The notes: generated by a model not told the origin, from the sequence alone. 64,000 nucleotides of DNA from Distichodus sexfasciatus (GCA_032718565.1 JAVGVS010000400.1:157340-221339), one strand, 5' to 3'. Positions 12,001 to 23,395 are shown, numbered from the stretch's first letter. Program-made: numbers and translations.

Positions 12001-15000
12001 GACACATTGTGTATAGCACTGATATAGCAAAAATTAGGGCTGGGCAATAAAATTGCAAATTAATCAACACTGATAAAATTAAAAACGTTAAAAAGCTTTA
12101 ATAGTTGAACATGTTTATTGTACAAAACATGTCAGTGATGTAGTTCAAATATATATAACCATTTCTATAGTGCGTCAATTGATTTGTATTACTTTAAATT
12201 ACACAAAAAACTATATCTATTGAGTTATTAATTCAAATGTTCAAGTTAGATTTGGGTTAATTCATCAGAATGAATGACTTTTTGGTGCATTGGCACATTA
12301 AGTCATGTTTACTTACTTCTCTCATTAAGATATGCCATGTTACGGTGTAATAATCATTATTTGTGGAGCATCTTTCATGGGAAATGGGAAAAATAGGGAT
12401 GCAGTAACTCAAAAATAATTATTAGTTAAAGTTTTCAAAACAGGAAAGTAATCCAGCTGCTCTCATGGTTGCCGGTAGAGCTGGTAGACCAAAATCTCAT
12501 ATCCCAATATGTCATTTTAAATCCCGATGATATATATCACATTTTCTGTAAATTCAGTGGAACCTTCACAAACAAAATCTCAACTTGTCCTACACTCCGC
12601 ACACGCTCATATGGAACGCCAAAGGTGCCACAATTTGCCTATATTTTTACGCAGTTGACAGTAAAACACTTCTTTTACATTTTTTTATTTGCTATAATTT
12701 ACTGGCGCTTTTTACGCTGTTAAAAACAAACGACACTTTTTGAGACTTGTGGTCAAACTGTACTTTAGTGAGATGCCTTTAAGGTGAATTGTGGCACGTT
12801 TGGCGTTCCATAGATCTGAGCGTGAGGGTGGGCAGAACCGAGTCAGAGTTGAGCAGGCACAGACACCAGATTTTGCTTGCGGACGTTCCACTGTGTGCTC
12901 AGAATTAAGGCACAAATATAACTCCATAGTTTCCTCTGTGTCTACATCCACGTGGCGCCGTGGTGACTACTGCAAACCCTCATCCAAACCATCAAGAAAA
13001 TATCGCAGTGCATTTTGCCACACCACAAAGTAAACGATTGAGTGAAATATGAAACGACAGACCTTTTAATTTCGTCATCTGATATATTTCGTCATATCGC
13101 ACAGCCCTGGTTCCTGTTACGTTCCATAGGTTTGTGCATAACGACCAAAAGCTGAGATTTCTTCTTAACTCTTGGAATGTGGAGAATCTTAAATATTTTT
13201 GGGATGTAAAAAGGTGCTAGTCTTTCTTAAAGCATTTGGTAAGTAAAACAGTGTTAAAATCTGTTTCTTCGTGATAAAAGACTGACATTTTCCATCTTTC
13301 TCAAGCTGTGTATGAATTACTTTGTTTAATAATTAATTTGCCACACTAATATGAATGACAGTTAAAACTCAGTTTTCTCCCTGTCATTTCGGCAGTAGTC
13401 CAATGACAAACAAACCTTGTTTGGAGAGTCATGGAATGTCATTTATGTAAGTGTTCCAGCCTCCTTTTAAAGCTCGCGAGGATTTTGGGGGAGGACAGGA
13501 TGTAGAAAAGCACAGCTGCACACTTCATTAAAAGCAGTGGAATGTGGTGCGTGCCAGTAACGATTACCCACAATGCCATATTCACCATTCAACAGGCAGG
13601 GCTGGGCGATTCCACCTCAAATCAGTATCACGGTTATTTAAATATTTTGTCCCGATTACGATTAATGAGCATATATTTCATTTTTTGTTCTTGTAGTTCG
13701 CTGATAAACTATTAAAGCTGGGATGCTTTTTTCTAATGTAAGAATGTATCAATTAATGAAAATGAATCTAAAAATTAAGAAATGCATAATTATTAAAGCA
13801 TAATTGTTAATTTTTTAAATGTCCAGGTCCGTTTTTTAAAAGTTTAAGGGCGTATTGGAAACTAGAGCTGACCTCATATCGGTATCACAATTAACTGAAC
13901 ACTTTATCTTGATAACGATGCATGAACAAGTATTTTGTTTTGGGGGGTTTTTTGCCCTCACTGACGAGATTTGTACTGATATGCTCAACTATTAAAGCTG
14001 GAATATTTGTTAACAAGCATTATTATTGCTTCATTCATAAGTATTAAGAGAATTTCAACAATAATCAAAATAACTGACAAAAATTATTTTTAATCTTGTT
14101 TCATTTTTTGAAGATCGGTTCTAAAGATCGGTTACTGACTCCGTTAACTAGTAATAATCTCTGTTTTTATTGGCCCTGGAAAACCAATATCGGTCGACCT
14201 CTAATTCAAACACAATGTCATTTTGTGGAGGTCTGTTGTTTAGGATACTTGCCTTTTGACCAAGAGCTCGTGGGTTCGAATCCTACAATCATGGTGTCAC
14301 TGAGCCACAAGTTGCTCCAGGGAGACTGTCCCTGATGCTGGATAAGAGCGTCTTCCCTCTCTTCTTTCTCTCTCCTTTCTCTCACCTCTCTAATCCTTCT
14401 TCCGAGCCCTGACAAGGCCCCTCCCTCTATTTTTCCTCGCCCTATTATATAAATCTTCGTGCCAGGCCGGCTGACGTCATATGCCTGCTCAGTGCCAGTC
14501 AGAGTTTGCTCACTGCCAGGGAAAGACAAAGGCTAAAGCTGCAGGCAAGCATGGCACGGCCCGGGCACAGCGGCCAGCGTTTTGCAGTTGGCACACGCCG
14601 GAGGAACAACGTGGTTCAAGATCTGACCGAGTGGCACACGGCGGTTACAAATTGATCTCCACGTAACGCTGGAGGCTTGCCATTAAAACACACATACGCC
14701 GTAAAGCAGAGGCGCTTTACGACGAAAAGATGAGTTTTAACGTGTGTGATGTGTTTGTGTGTGTGCAGGCGTACGGTCAGGCCCACTCGGCCCACAGGAG
14801 GGTGGCGGCGGACGGCGAGAGCCGCGAGGAGTCTCTGATCCTGGAGTCTGCGTGTAAGGAGGCGCTGTACGAGCAGAAGGTGCAGGAGCTGCAGGCCGAG
14901 CTCAGGCAGAACAAAACCCTGCTGAACAGCACGCAGAGCGACAACGAGAGGCTCACCGCCGTCGCCCTGGAGATGCGGGAGGTGGGCGGGGCTTACACAG

Positions 15001-18000
15001 GGGGCGGGGCTTTTAAACAGCATATAGGAGTTGAGGGCAGACTTATGTTACAATATACAGTAGGTTGTTAAAATGATTTTACAATATTTATTATATAATT
15101 ATATTTTGAGTATAATACATAAATAGTTATATAAATATGAATATTTTCATATGAAGTATATTTGCATATATATTGATTGATACATATGTACATATGAAAT
15201 TATATAAACATTGTATTTATTTGTATATTATACAAATATTTTAACATAAGTATATTACATGACATGTTTTTACATATGTGCATTAAAATATATAAGGTTT
15301 TTAAATATTTTGTAGTATTTATTCATATTTAGTAAATAGAGTAATATTGCAATGCTTAAACATACAACTTCATATTAATATAATATGATATGTCAAAACA
15401 CAACTTGCTGTAAACTCATACAGGGTTTATTGTATGTAGTGTTTTTGGAAAAATATATTAATTTCTTTTTTTTTAATTGTAAAATATTTTCCATGTTATT
15501 AAGTCTTAAATATAAATAAAATTATAAATGGAGTATAAATATAATAATATTCATTACTATAGTTTTAATGTAAAATATAAATACTATAAAATATTTCTCA
15601 ATATTTTATTCAAGTATAAAAAAATGTAAAAATTGTGTATGTTTATATGTATTAATATGTTATGTATGCCTTAATTACCTAATGTATTTATTAAGGCTGT
15701 GCAATTAATCGAATTTTTATTTCACTTACGATTTCGGCTTCAAACAATCACAAAACAATGTAATTGACAAAAACAATTATTTTATTTAATTTATTTATTT
15801 ATATTTTTTATTTATATATTTTGTATTCTTTGTTTTCAAGAGATTGTAGAACTGCACTACACTGCTGATTTTGTTTACTTGTGTTTACTTTTTTATACAA
15901 TATTTGAATATTATACTTTCAGTTATTTCAGTTATTCTTTATGTGCAATAAATGTTATGTGTTTCCAGAGTCAATGAGTAATCGTGTTAAATAATCGTGA
16001 TATCAAGATTTACCAAATTAATCGTGATTATGGTTTTTTCCATAATCGAGCAGCCCTAGTATTTATGTATTAAATATATATTTAGTCAAATTATTACAAA
16101 TTATATACCATCATGTTTTATTATGGTTATGTTAAAATATAAGTTTTCTATAATACAATTACCTTATTATATGTAGTGTTATAATAATATCATTCCAAAA
16201 CAACATGAAATAAACATGGTGTGAGTTTATTGCTTGTTGTACAGTATTTTGGGATGACATTTTAATGTTGGTGTATTTTGACAGTAATTATTTTTTCTCT
16301 TTTTCTCTATTTTGTTTACTTAGAACACGGAGCTGTTGGAGCTGCAGCGCACTCGTCTGAGAGATGACATCCGGGAGTACAAGGTGCGCGAGTCCCGGCT
16401 GCTGCAGGATTACGGCGAGCTGGAGGAGGAGAACATCACGCTCCAGAAGCAGGTTTCGGCGCTCAAACAGAGCCAGGTCAGCATTACACGCCGAGTCGTG
16501 CTGGTTCTCTGTTACTTCCACTAACTCTTCTACCTTTTTGCTTTTTCCTAAAACAAATGAAAACTGGACTTAGACAAGATATGATCCGATGTGAACGTTT
16601 TGGTCTTTTGTCGGTTCGGTAGGTGGAGTTCGAGGGCCTGAAGCACGAGATCCGGCGTCTGCAGGAGGAGGTGGAGAACGTGAACGGGCAGCTGGAGGAG
16701 GCCTCGCGGCTGCGGGAGATTTCGGAGCGGCAGCTGAGCGAGGCGCTGGAGACGCTGAAGACGGAGCGCGAGCAGAAAGCGGCGCTGCGCAAAGAGCTGA
16801 ACGCTCTGGTCACGCCCAGCGACGCGCTGCTGCTGCACGGCATCCGGGCGGCCGGGGAGCAGCAAGAAAACGGCAGCGCGGGGCCGGAACCCCACCACAA
16901 CGGCCTGGACAAAACCGAGGAGATTGAGGAGGAGGAGGAGGAAGAGGAGGGAGAGGAGGGGGAGATGAAGAAGAAGAGGAAGGGGAAGAGGTGGAGGCCG
17001 GCGCCGAGCCTGGTGGACGATCTGCTGAGCGAACTCAACATCTCCGAGATACAGAAGCTCAAACAGCAACTGTTGCAGGTCACAGCCCTCTCAACTCTCC
17101 CTCTCTCCTCCTTTCTCCTGTCTTCCTCTCCTCCGTTCAACCTTCCCTCACTCACTCTCACTCTCTCCAGGTGGAGCGCGAGAAGGCGTCGCTGCTGACC
17201 GCTCTGCAGGACTCCCAGCAGCAGTTGGAGCTGGCGCAAGGTTCTCTGGCGCAGCAGCAGGGGGCGCTGGCACGGCTGGGGGCCGGGTCGGGAGAAGGAA
17301 AGGAGCGTTGCCAGGACGCGGACCTCGACTACTACGAGCTGGACATCGACGGCCCCGAGATCCTGCGTTGCAAGTACCAACTGCTCGTCTCCCAGGCAAC
17401 CGAGCTGAAGGAGGAGCTCAAGCGGTTGAAGGCGGAGCATGAAGAGGTGGGCGGAGTTTAGGGCCTGCTTACTTAACATAACATTTACATTTTTATTATA
17501 ACATTTACCATATATTTGATTAAATTTCTTTATTTCCCGTTTTGGTTGCTACAGGCGACAGCCGGCCACGAGGAGGTCAGGGCCCGGCTGGAGAGCCAGA
17601 TTCGGGATCTGAGCGCCCGAGCCGACGAGCTGGAGAGCGGCAGTAAGGAGGACCGGGAGCGTGCGGCGCGGCTGCAGCGAGACGTGGCGCAGGCCCAGGC
17701 GCAGGCGGGCGAGTGGCGGGGGGCGCTGACCTCTACGCAGGACGATCTTCTGGCTTTTAGCGAGGAGCTGGCCAACCTCTACCACCACGTCTGCATGTGT
17801 AACAACGAGACGCCCAGCCGGGTCATGCTCGACTTCTACAAGGACGGAAAAGGCACCAAGCCGCCCGACTCGGCGACGGCCCCCGACGCCGTGGCAACGC
17901 CGCCCGACGGTGCGGCGACGGCTCCCGGCTCCAGGAAGGAGCCCACGGACGTGCACAACCTGGTGGCGGTGATCCGGGACCAGATGCGGCACCTGCAGCA

Positions 18001-19495
18001 GGCGGTTGAACGCAGCGCGCAGCTGTCCCGCCAGCAGGTGGCGTCGCTGGAGCTGGCTGCGGTCGCCGACAAGGACCACGCGGCGTTCGCCGAGGAGATC
18101 CTCAAGCTCAAATCCCTGCTGAGCACCAAACGCGAGCAGATCGCCACCTTGAGGGCCGTGCTCAAAGCCAACAAGCAGGTGCAACACCACCCTTTTTGCT
18201 GCTCAGAAATGTCTTCTTCGTTCGTGTTTTTTTTTACCGTCTTGATTTTTTACAATCTTCAGTTATCAGTTTATGATTTGTTTGTTTGATGAAAAATTTG
18301 CCAAGCATCTGATCCAATGAGTTTGTCTCCGCTTATAGACGGCCGAGGTCGCGCTGGCCAACCTGAAGAGCAAGTACGAGACGGAGAAAGCTGTCGTCAC
18401 AGAGACCATGATGAAGCTGAGGAACGAGCTGAAGGCTCTGAAGGAGGACGCGGCCACTTTCTCCTCTCTCAGGGCCATGTTCGCCACCAGGTACACATAC
18501 ACATCAGCAATGAGCCATTCATGCAAGAGCTGCAGCGGCCGGCTGTACACAGACGCTAAGATACACACTTCCACTGCTCCCACGCTCTGGCCGTAAATGA
18601 CGTAAACGTAAATGCTTGGTCGTTTAGTTTAGTAGAAAACGCCGCATCACAGAGATACACCGTGAAACGTCTTGAAGAACCTGGTGGAAAGTGGTGGATG
18701 TGTTGGAACTTGCGTTTACATAAACATTAATCCATTTTGGTTGCTACTCTTTTCGTTCCGTTGCAGGTTTTTATTAACCCGTATTTTATTCATCTGGAAC
18801 ATTCTGTTCCGTCTGTGTTTGCTCTGCCCGGTGCTTCAGAGTTACACTTGAACGAGAGGTAAAGTTTTTGGTCCTCCTGCTCTCCTGCACGGCTTGTTGT
18901 GTTGAGTCTCGGTGTGGGCTGTGTGTTAGAGCCTCCGCAGTGCTGACTAGTCTTTGGTACATGATGGTTTGATGGAGACGTAGGGCAGCTAGAGTTACAC
19001 ACACACACACACACACACCACCTGTTCACCTGTAGCAGGTTAGACACACTTCCCTCCTCCCTTTCATCTTTTCTTTTATCTTGCCTTCAGACTCTCTAGT
19101 CCCTACTCACTGTTCCACCATCTCTCCGCAGATGTGACGAGTACGTAACGCAGCTGGACGACATGCAGCGTCAGCTTGCGGCCGCCGAGGACGAGAAGAA
19201 GACGCTCAACTCTCTGCTCCGCATGGCGATCCAGCAGAAGCTGGCGCTGACGCAGCGGCTCGAGGACCTGGAGTTCCACCACGAGCAGTCGCACCGCGGC
19301 AACGCCAACGCCGCCGCACGCGGGAAGGGGCCCTTCTCCCGGCACAAGGGCCCCACGTCCTCCTCATCCTCCTCGTTCTCATCCAGCCCTCACGTAAGTC
19401 CCAGGCTCGTCTGCAGGAGCCGGCCCCAGGGCATCGTGGCTAGCCCCGTGCTGGTCTGCAGCGAGAAGTATTATAAGATCCTGTGCGACATCTGA
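8841..19495 (+). CDS. bicd2: BICD2: bicaudal D homologue 2, dynein/dynactin cargo adaptor
   Basis: Complete gene with exons 8841-9083, 14769-14981, 16324-16476, 16623-17078, 17171-17446, 17555-18178, 18339-18490 and 19132-19495 (826 codons; human about 824-855). BICD2 is a cytoplasmic coiled-coil homodimer that links cargo (Rab6 vesicles, RanBP2 at the nuclear envelope) to dynein-dynactin. The CC1 box AAEYGLAVLEEK (residues 44-55), which binds dynein light intermediate chain, is intact. Conserved blocks follow: SELNISEIQKLKQQL (~339-353), FSEELANLYHHVCMCNNETP (~515-534) and the very conserved C-terminal cargo-binding coiled coil (~640-765, including DEKKTLNSLLRMAIQQKLAL). Residues 302-317 are an acidic run followed by a Lys/Arg patch. 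The end ...VCSEKYYKILCDI resembles the human long isoform tail, which favours BICD2 over BICD1, as does the neighbouring card19-ninj1-wnk2 block. Confidence 0.95.
9379..9671. mobile_element. piggyBac-like MITE with TTAA target duplications
   Basis: Element 9383-9667 is flanked by TTAA on both sides, begins CCCTTTAACGTTC and ends GAACGTTAAAGGG. Almost the whole element is palindromic: the arm TTGTTATTGTTGTCCTAAG reappears inverted as CTTAGGACAACAATAACAA. TTAA duplication with CCC...GGG termini is the piggyBac signature. There is no transposase. Confidence 0.8.
12035..13108. mobile_element. Composite inverted-repeat element (GGGCTGGGC ends)
   Basis: The left end reads TAGGGCTGGGCAATA; the right end reads CATATCGCACAGCCCTG, its approximate inverse. 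Inside is a second inverted pair: ATGGAACGCCAAAGGTGCCA at ~12611 against its inverse at ~12790-12812. It looks like one non-autonomous element holding another. No clear target-site duplication was found. Confidence 0.5.
13595..14205. repeat. Degraded hAT-like repeat fragments
   Basis: Two partial copies of the GGGCTGGGCGAT family (starts ~13597 and ~13866), each with ATTAAAGCTGGGAT or a similar core, are followed by a 3' end reading ACCAATATCGGTCGACCTCTA, which matches the terminus of the element at 38882-39440. Confidence 0.5.
14235..14350 (+). repeat. tRNA-derived SINE
   Basis: A tRNA-like head with A-box-like TTTAGGATACTTGCC and B box GTGGGTTCGAATCCTAC is followed by GGATAAGAGCGTCTTCC, a word common in teleost short repeats. 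Confidence 0.55.
14769..14981 (+). CDS. bicd2: bicd2 exon 2 (aa 82-152)
   Basis: Acceptor GTGTGCAG and donor GAG|GTGGGC, 213 bases, phase 0 on both sides. Contains VAADGESREESL, conserved in BICD1/2. Confidence 0.95.
15060..15691. other. Very AT-rich part of bicd2 intron 2
   Basis: Long A/T-dominated sequence full of TATAT and AAATAT words. No exon, RNA or clear unit repeat is seen. Confidence 0.6.
15692..16058. mobile_element. hAT-like non-autonomous element, 8-bp TSD
   Basis: The 367-bp element starts TAAGGCTGTGCAATTAATCG and ends CATAATCGAGCAGCCCTA, an imperfect terminal inverted repeat. It is flanked by the identical octamer GTATTTAT at 15684-15691 and 16059-16066. An 8-bp duplication with these ends fits hAT. 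No coding capacity. Confidence 0.8.
16324..16476 (+). CDS. bicd2: bicd2 exon 3 (aa 153-203)
   Basis: Acceptor TTTACTTAG and donor CAG|GTCAGC, 153 bases, phase 0. Contains LRDDIREYKVRESRLLQDY and ELEEENITLQKQV of the first coiled coil. Confidence 0.95.
16623..17078 (+). CDS. bicd2: bicd2 exon 4 (aa 204-355)
   Basis: 456 bases, phase 0. Begins VEFEGLKHEI and ends LSELNISEIQKLKQQLLQ. Between the conserved ends is a divergent linker with a Glu run (residues 302-317) followed by a basic cluster, MKKKRKGKR. Confidence 0.95.
17171..17446 (+). CDS. bicd2: bicd2 exon 5 (aa 356-447)
   Basis: Begins VEREKASLL after the acceptor CTCTCTCCAG. Includes YYELDIDGPEILRCKY, matching the conserved YEVDINGPEIL block. 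The donor is GAG|GTGGGC. The preceding intron is only 92 bases and pyrimidine-rich. Confidence 0.93.
17555..18178 (+). CDS. bicd2: bicd2 exon 6 (aa 448-655)
   Basis: 624 bases, phase 0. Contains FSEELANLYHHVCMCNNETP, a variable Pro/Ala/Thr-rich linker (~548-573), then LKSLLSTKREQIATLRAVLK. It is separated from exon 5 by a 108-base intron. Confidence 0.94.
18339..18490 (+). CDS. bicd2: bicd2 exon 7 (aa 656-706)
   Basis: Acceptor CGCTTATAG and donor CCAG|GTACAC, phase 2. Starts TAEVALANLKSKYE and covers the front of the C-terminal cargo-binding coiled coil. Confidence 0.95.
18998..19018. repeat. (AC)n microsatellite
   Basis: About ten CA dinucleotides inside bicd2 intron 7. Confidence 0.9.
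19132..19495 (+). CDS. bicd2: bicd2 exon 8, last exon (aa 706-826)
   Basis: Starts in the split Arg codon of ATRCDEYVTQL. It carries the rest of the cargo-binding domain, a Ser-rich linker, then VSPRLVCRS...VCSEKYYKILCDI and TGA. An embedded donor CAC|GTAAGT at 19394 lies where the Val-Ser codons are, so a shorter spliced isoform is likely as well. Confidence 0.9.
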
Positions 19496-22429
19496 AAAAC
19501 CACAGACTAACAGCACGCTTCCGCAGACTAACTCGGCAAAACTAACCCTACGCTCCTCCTCGTCCTATATGTCACTCGAGTTCATCTGCACATCTTCCCT
19601 TCCAAACTCCCTCCGTTCCATCACTCTTTCCATAACTCATCAACCATCTGACATTTTCCAAAATTCTGTCACTTTGCTTTTGCTTTGAACGTCCTGAATT
19701 AAATCTAGTTCAGGGTTAGGCTTATGAATCTAATTTCTGGAATGCATGAGTCGATTTTGAATCAACAAAGAAAAGAATCGTGATTCGATTTGATTTTTGT
19801 TTTGTACACCCTTAGAAAAAAGCACTTTAAGCACAGAATAGAAGTTCGTGAATCGTCTTCCAAACAGTTCCTTAACAAAGCGACACAAACTTGTCCTGAA
19901 TGGCTTTGTAGACCTTTATATTCACTGTCTTGCAACAAGACATTTTGGTTCTTAGCCATGCATTTTTCCTTGACCTGCTTTAAAAGGTCGTTTTTCTGTA
20001 AACTCTCTCTCACACACACACACACATATAGACGTGTCTCCACTAGGTATGACAGGGTATTACAAGGTGTGACTTTGGAAAAAGTTTGTTTTAACAACTA
20101 GGCAATTTTCTGTCATAACATTCCTACATCGCTAAATGTGAACAAATGTGACCAGTAAAAAAAAGATATTAATTTCTTTCTGTGTAGTTTTTTGTTTATT
20201 GTTGCAGAAATAATTTGCTTTTGTTGTTTTTGGAGGTACTTTTTGGATCATCTTGCTTGCCACAGGGATTGTGTTATGTTCTAAATATTCTAAATGTTGT
20301 TAAGAAATTATATAGACTGTTTTCATAGACTGTGTCCAACCGTGGGGACGGTACCTTGCTCCTGGTACCTTTAAGGGTCTAAGACTTGACATGGCGACCC
20401 TCTGTTAATAAAGATATTAATTAGGGGTCGACCAGTGTGTTTTTGTCAGGGCTGATACCGATACCGATTTTTACTAAGCACTGCGATTGATATCCAATGC
20501 TGTAAAAAATTAGTGTCAAAATTTGTAATAACAGATTTATTTCAGTAATGTACCATGATTAATGTAACATTTCATAATGTCCGTGCGCAGAGCTCCCAGC
20601 AGCCATTATTCTCACTGGCTGTATTTGGCCTCTCTCACAAGCGTTGCATCTTGTTGGGTTGGTGAAGACCGGATCTTGCCCTCAAAACCTCCTGAGGCTA
20701 ATTTACTCAGCCGCTCAGCGCCAGAGCCTCTTAATCTCACAGCCGAGTGTCAGTGGGAATAAAGCCGTGTAATCCCGACGTCAGACGTCCTTCTCTGAGC
20801 CTGATAGCGCTGAGGAACTTAACGCAAGAGCCGAAACCCAGACTTGCAGAGGTAGCACTCTTTCTTTGCAGTAAAACGTTCAAATCATTTGTCACTTTGA
20901 TATTCACATTTTAAACCCTCTGAGATTTTGATTCTTTTTATGCAGCTGCTAATAAGGAGATTCCTACTGAACGTCAGGTCCTTGTGTGAGATTATAATTT
21001 TTTTTCCTTTTTGTTTAAGGTGAAACCTAAAAAGAAAGCAAACTTTTATTTCGTACTCCTGTTGTTAATTTATGATAGCCACGTGCTGTTTATGCTAGAA
21101 CACGTGTAAATTACCAGGTTAGGTTAGTGTTAAAGGCTAGCAGAAATTAATATTGTGAAACTGGTGAGATTAAGTCTGTTAAAATTGAGTTCTGGCTACA
21201 TATTCCATCTAAAGGAGCACGATTTGAATTCATTGTTAACAGCTAGTTCCTGTCCAGTATAGCAGCGTGTCAATATTATTGGCCGATAAGATTATTATTG
21301 TTGTTAATAACATTTGGAGAAGAAGAGGAGAGACGGAAGCTGACCTTTTCAGTGTTATGATTTTTGGAAGCATTGCAACTTCAGTACTCTGTTTTTATGC
21401 ATGTTGTTTTTATACGTTTAACTTTATTTATTTAAAACTTTTACTATATTGTTGTACTTTTTTGTTCAGAGTATTATTTATGAAAATAAAACAAGTTTAT
21501 TTTTAAAATGTGTCTTGTGTTGCTGAGGAACATTACATAACATTAGGAAAATAATCTGTAATATATATGATGTAATTAGTGCTATGTATGCAACATAATC
21601 CTCCATCCATTAAAACCTGCATGCCATCTCTCCCTAACTCTGAATGTCTGTCACCTGCATCCCACCTGCATCTCTTTTTTCCATCAGAGGTGATGTCATG
21701 CTGTGGCTGCATCTACATGACTAACTTCCATTCTCGTTTAATATCATTAATTGTTAATGATTTGATGATAAATGATGTGATGATTCTAATGATATTTTTG
21801 TATATTTTTCTAATCTTGCAGTAAATATAGTTGCCAAGAAGAGATCGGTTCTTGATCGCAAGTCTTCCTGCCAGGAACAGTCCTGCTACAGACCATACAC
21901 ACACACACACACACAGCTTCCCCTGTCTTAGGTGTGAATTCTGGCTGCAGACGAAAACAGACTTGTGCCAATATTTAAAGGACTCTGCAAATCTTATGTT
22001 TTATTTCTCTGTTTAGCTTGCCCTCTCTTCACTCCTTCATCAAGTGTGTAAGAGAGGCACACTCCAGTTTACTCTAAGGTTTCATATGTTTTTAGTAATA
22101 TAATTTAATAAGTAATAAATGATAATATAAGTACTTTTTTGCTTTGAAATGATAATATTACAGACTTTTGCTGGTCTCATGTTGATTGAAACCCAGTTTT
22201 GGTAACTGTGTTCATCTTATTAACAGCCAACTCTACACCTTTTTTTAAATAGATGTGTAAAAGGATTTTATATTCTGTGTAAAAACGCTGTCGACGTCTT
22301 ATTACACCAAGAAGAGATGGGAGTCTGGTTCATTTTTATCACACAGACATTGGCATAATATAGCGTGTCGCCTACTGCGGAAACAAGCCATGCTAGGTTG
22401 CTAATTAATTCCAATTTCTGGTAGCTAAA
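19496..22429 (+). other. bicd2 3' flank and intergenic DNA
   Basis: AATAAA candidates lie near 20407 and 21484. There are fragments of dispersed repeats: a GGGGTCGACCAG hAT-like end at ~20424, TACCTTGCTCCTGGTACC at ~20350 shared with other SINE-like copies, and a CA run at ~21898-21916. No gene is recognised. Confidence 0.4.
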
Positions 22430-23395
22430 GCAAATTTCCAAAGGGAAGCATATTTAAGCAAGTATGTCCTGTTAGCATTAAGCATTAGCATGTCAGAGAC
22501 CTAACGACAGAGTTCTAATTAAAACATTCAACTTTGTACCTGTGTCAGTGGAAATCGTGTTAGCATGATAGCGATCTATCCACGAAGGTCGCATCGAAAC
22601 GCGCAGCAGGACATGTTGGCGCCAATTAGCATGTCACACAGCTTTGTGCCCCCATTAGCAGACATTAGCATGTTGGTGGCCTAGCCATCAACACCTTCTT
22701 GCAAATAAAAAATTGCAATCTGTGTTAGTTGGAATTGGCATGAAAGCGACATGGAGGTGGAGGTCTTGTAATAAAATGCAACTTTTCCACACAATTAGCG
22801 GAAATTAACAATATAGTGACTGAGGTCTACTAAAATAATGGTAGTTTTGTACTCATGTTAGCCACCTAGCAACTGAGGCCTTTGACTAAAACATTTCCAC
22901 CCAAATTATCAGATATTAGTGAGTTAGCTACCTAGTGTCAAAGGCCTAATAAAACAACATTGTACCCAAATATTGTTTGTTAGTGGAAATTAGCATGTTG
23001 GCTTTGAACCTGTTTTAGCTACAAGGATCTGTTTTTATCAGCTTTGAATTTGCATTAGCAGATGTTAGCAATTTATCAACTGATGCATTCTTATAAAAAC
23101 ATGCTGCTTTGTGTCTGTGTTAGCATAAATTAGCATGTTAGCGATCTAATACCTGAGGCCTTGTTATAACATTCAGCCTTATACACGTGTTTGCATGTTA
23201 GCTGAAATTAGCGTGTTAGCGACTTAGCAACAGAGGCCTTCTAAAAAAAAATAAACACGCAGTTTTGTAACCGTGTCAGCAGCTGCGAAACTTAAATAGT
23301 TCAATAACATTAAACTTTATACCCGTATTAGCAGATTTTGACATGTCATGATTGTAGATGGAAGCTAACTTGCGCGTTAGCGAGCTAATAAAAAC
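22430..23395. repeat. Degenerate TTAGC-rich tandem repeat
   Basis: About ten diverged copies of a roughly 80-100 bp unit. Recurring words in fixed order are ATTAGCATGTTAGCGA, CTAGCAACTGAGGCCTT, TAATAAAACATT and TTTGTACCCGTGTTAGC. Copies carry many substitutions and small indels, so this is an old array. Confidence 0.6.

Larger units (their letters stand above)
9084..14768 (+). other. bicd2: bicd2 intron 1 (5.7 kb)
   Basis: Repeat-rich intron. It holds an AATA microsatellite at the donor side, a piggyBac-like MITE, a large composite inverted repeat at 12035-13108, several degraded fragments starting GGGCTGGGCGAT, and a tRNA-derived SINE near the 3' end. No extra exon is recognised. Confidence 0.7.

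Noticed and set aside
16484..17479. 331-codon open frame on the minus strand across bicd2 exons 4-5
   Set aside because: It is antisense to well-conserved bicd2 coding sequence. GC-rich coiled-coil codons leave the reverse strand open, and it has no homology and crosses introns.
17549..18190. 213-codon minus-strand frame across bicd2 exon 6
   Set aside because: Same antisense effect. The plus-strand frame is clear BICD2 protein.
8841..19495. Calling this gene BICD1
   Set aside because: Some residues (IATLRAVLKANKQ, QRLEDLEF) look BICD1-like, but the CSEK-type C-terminal tail and the card19-ninj1-wnk2 neighbourhood favour BICD2.
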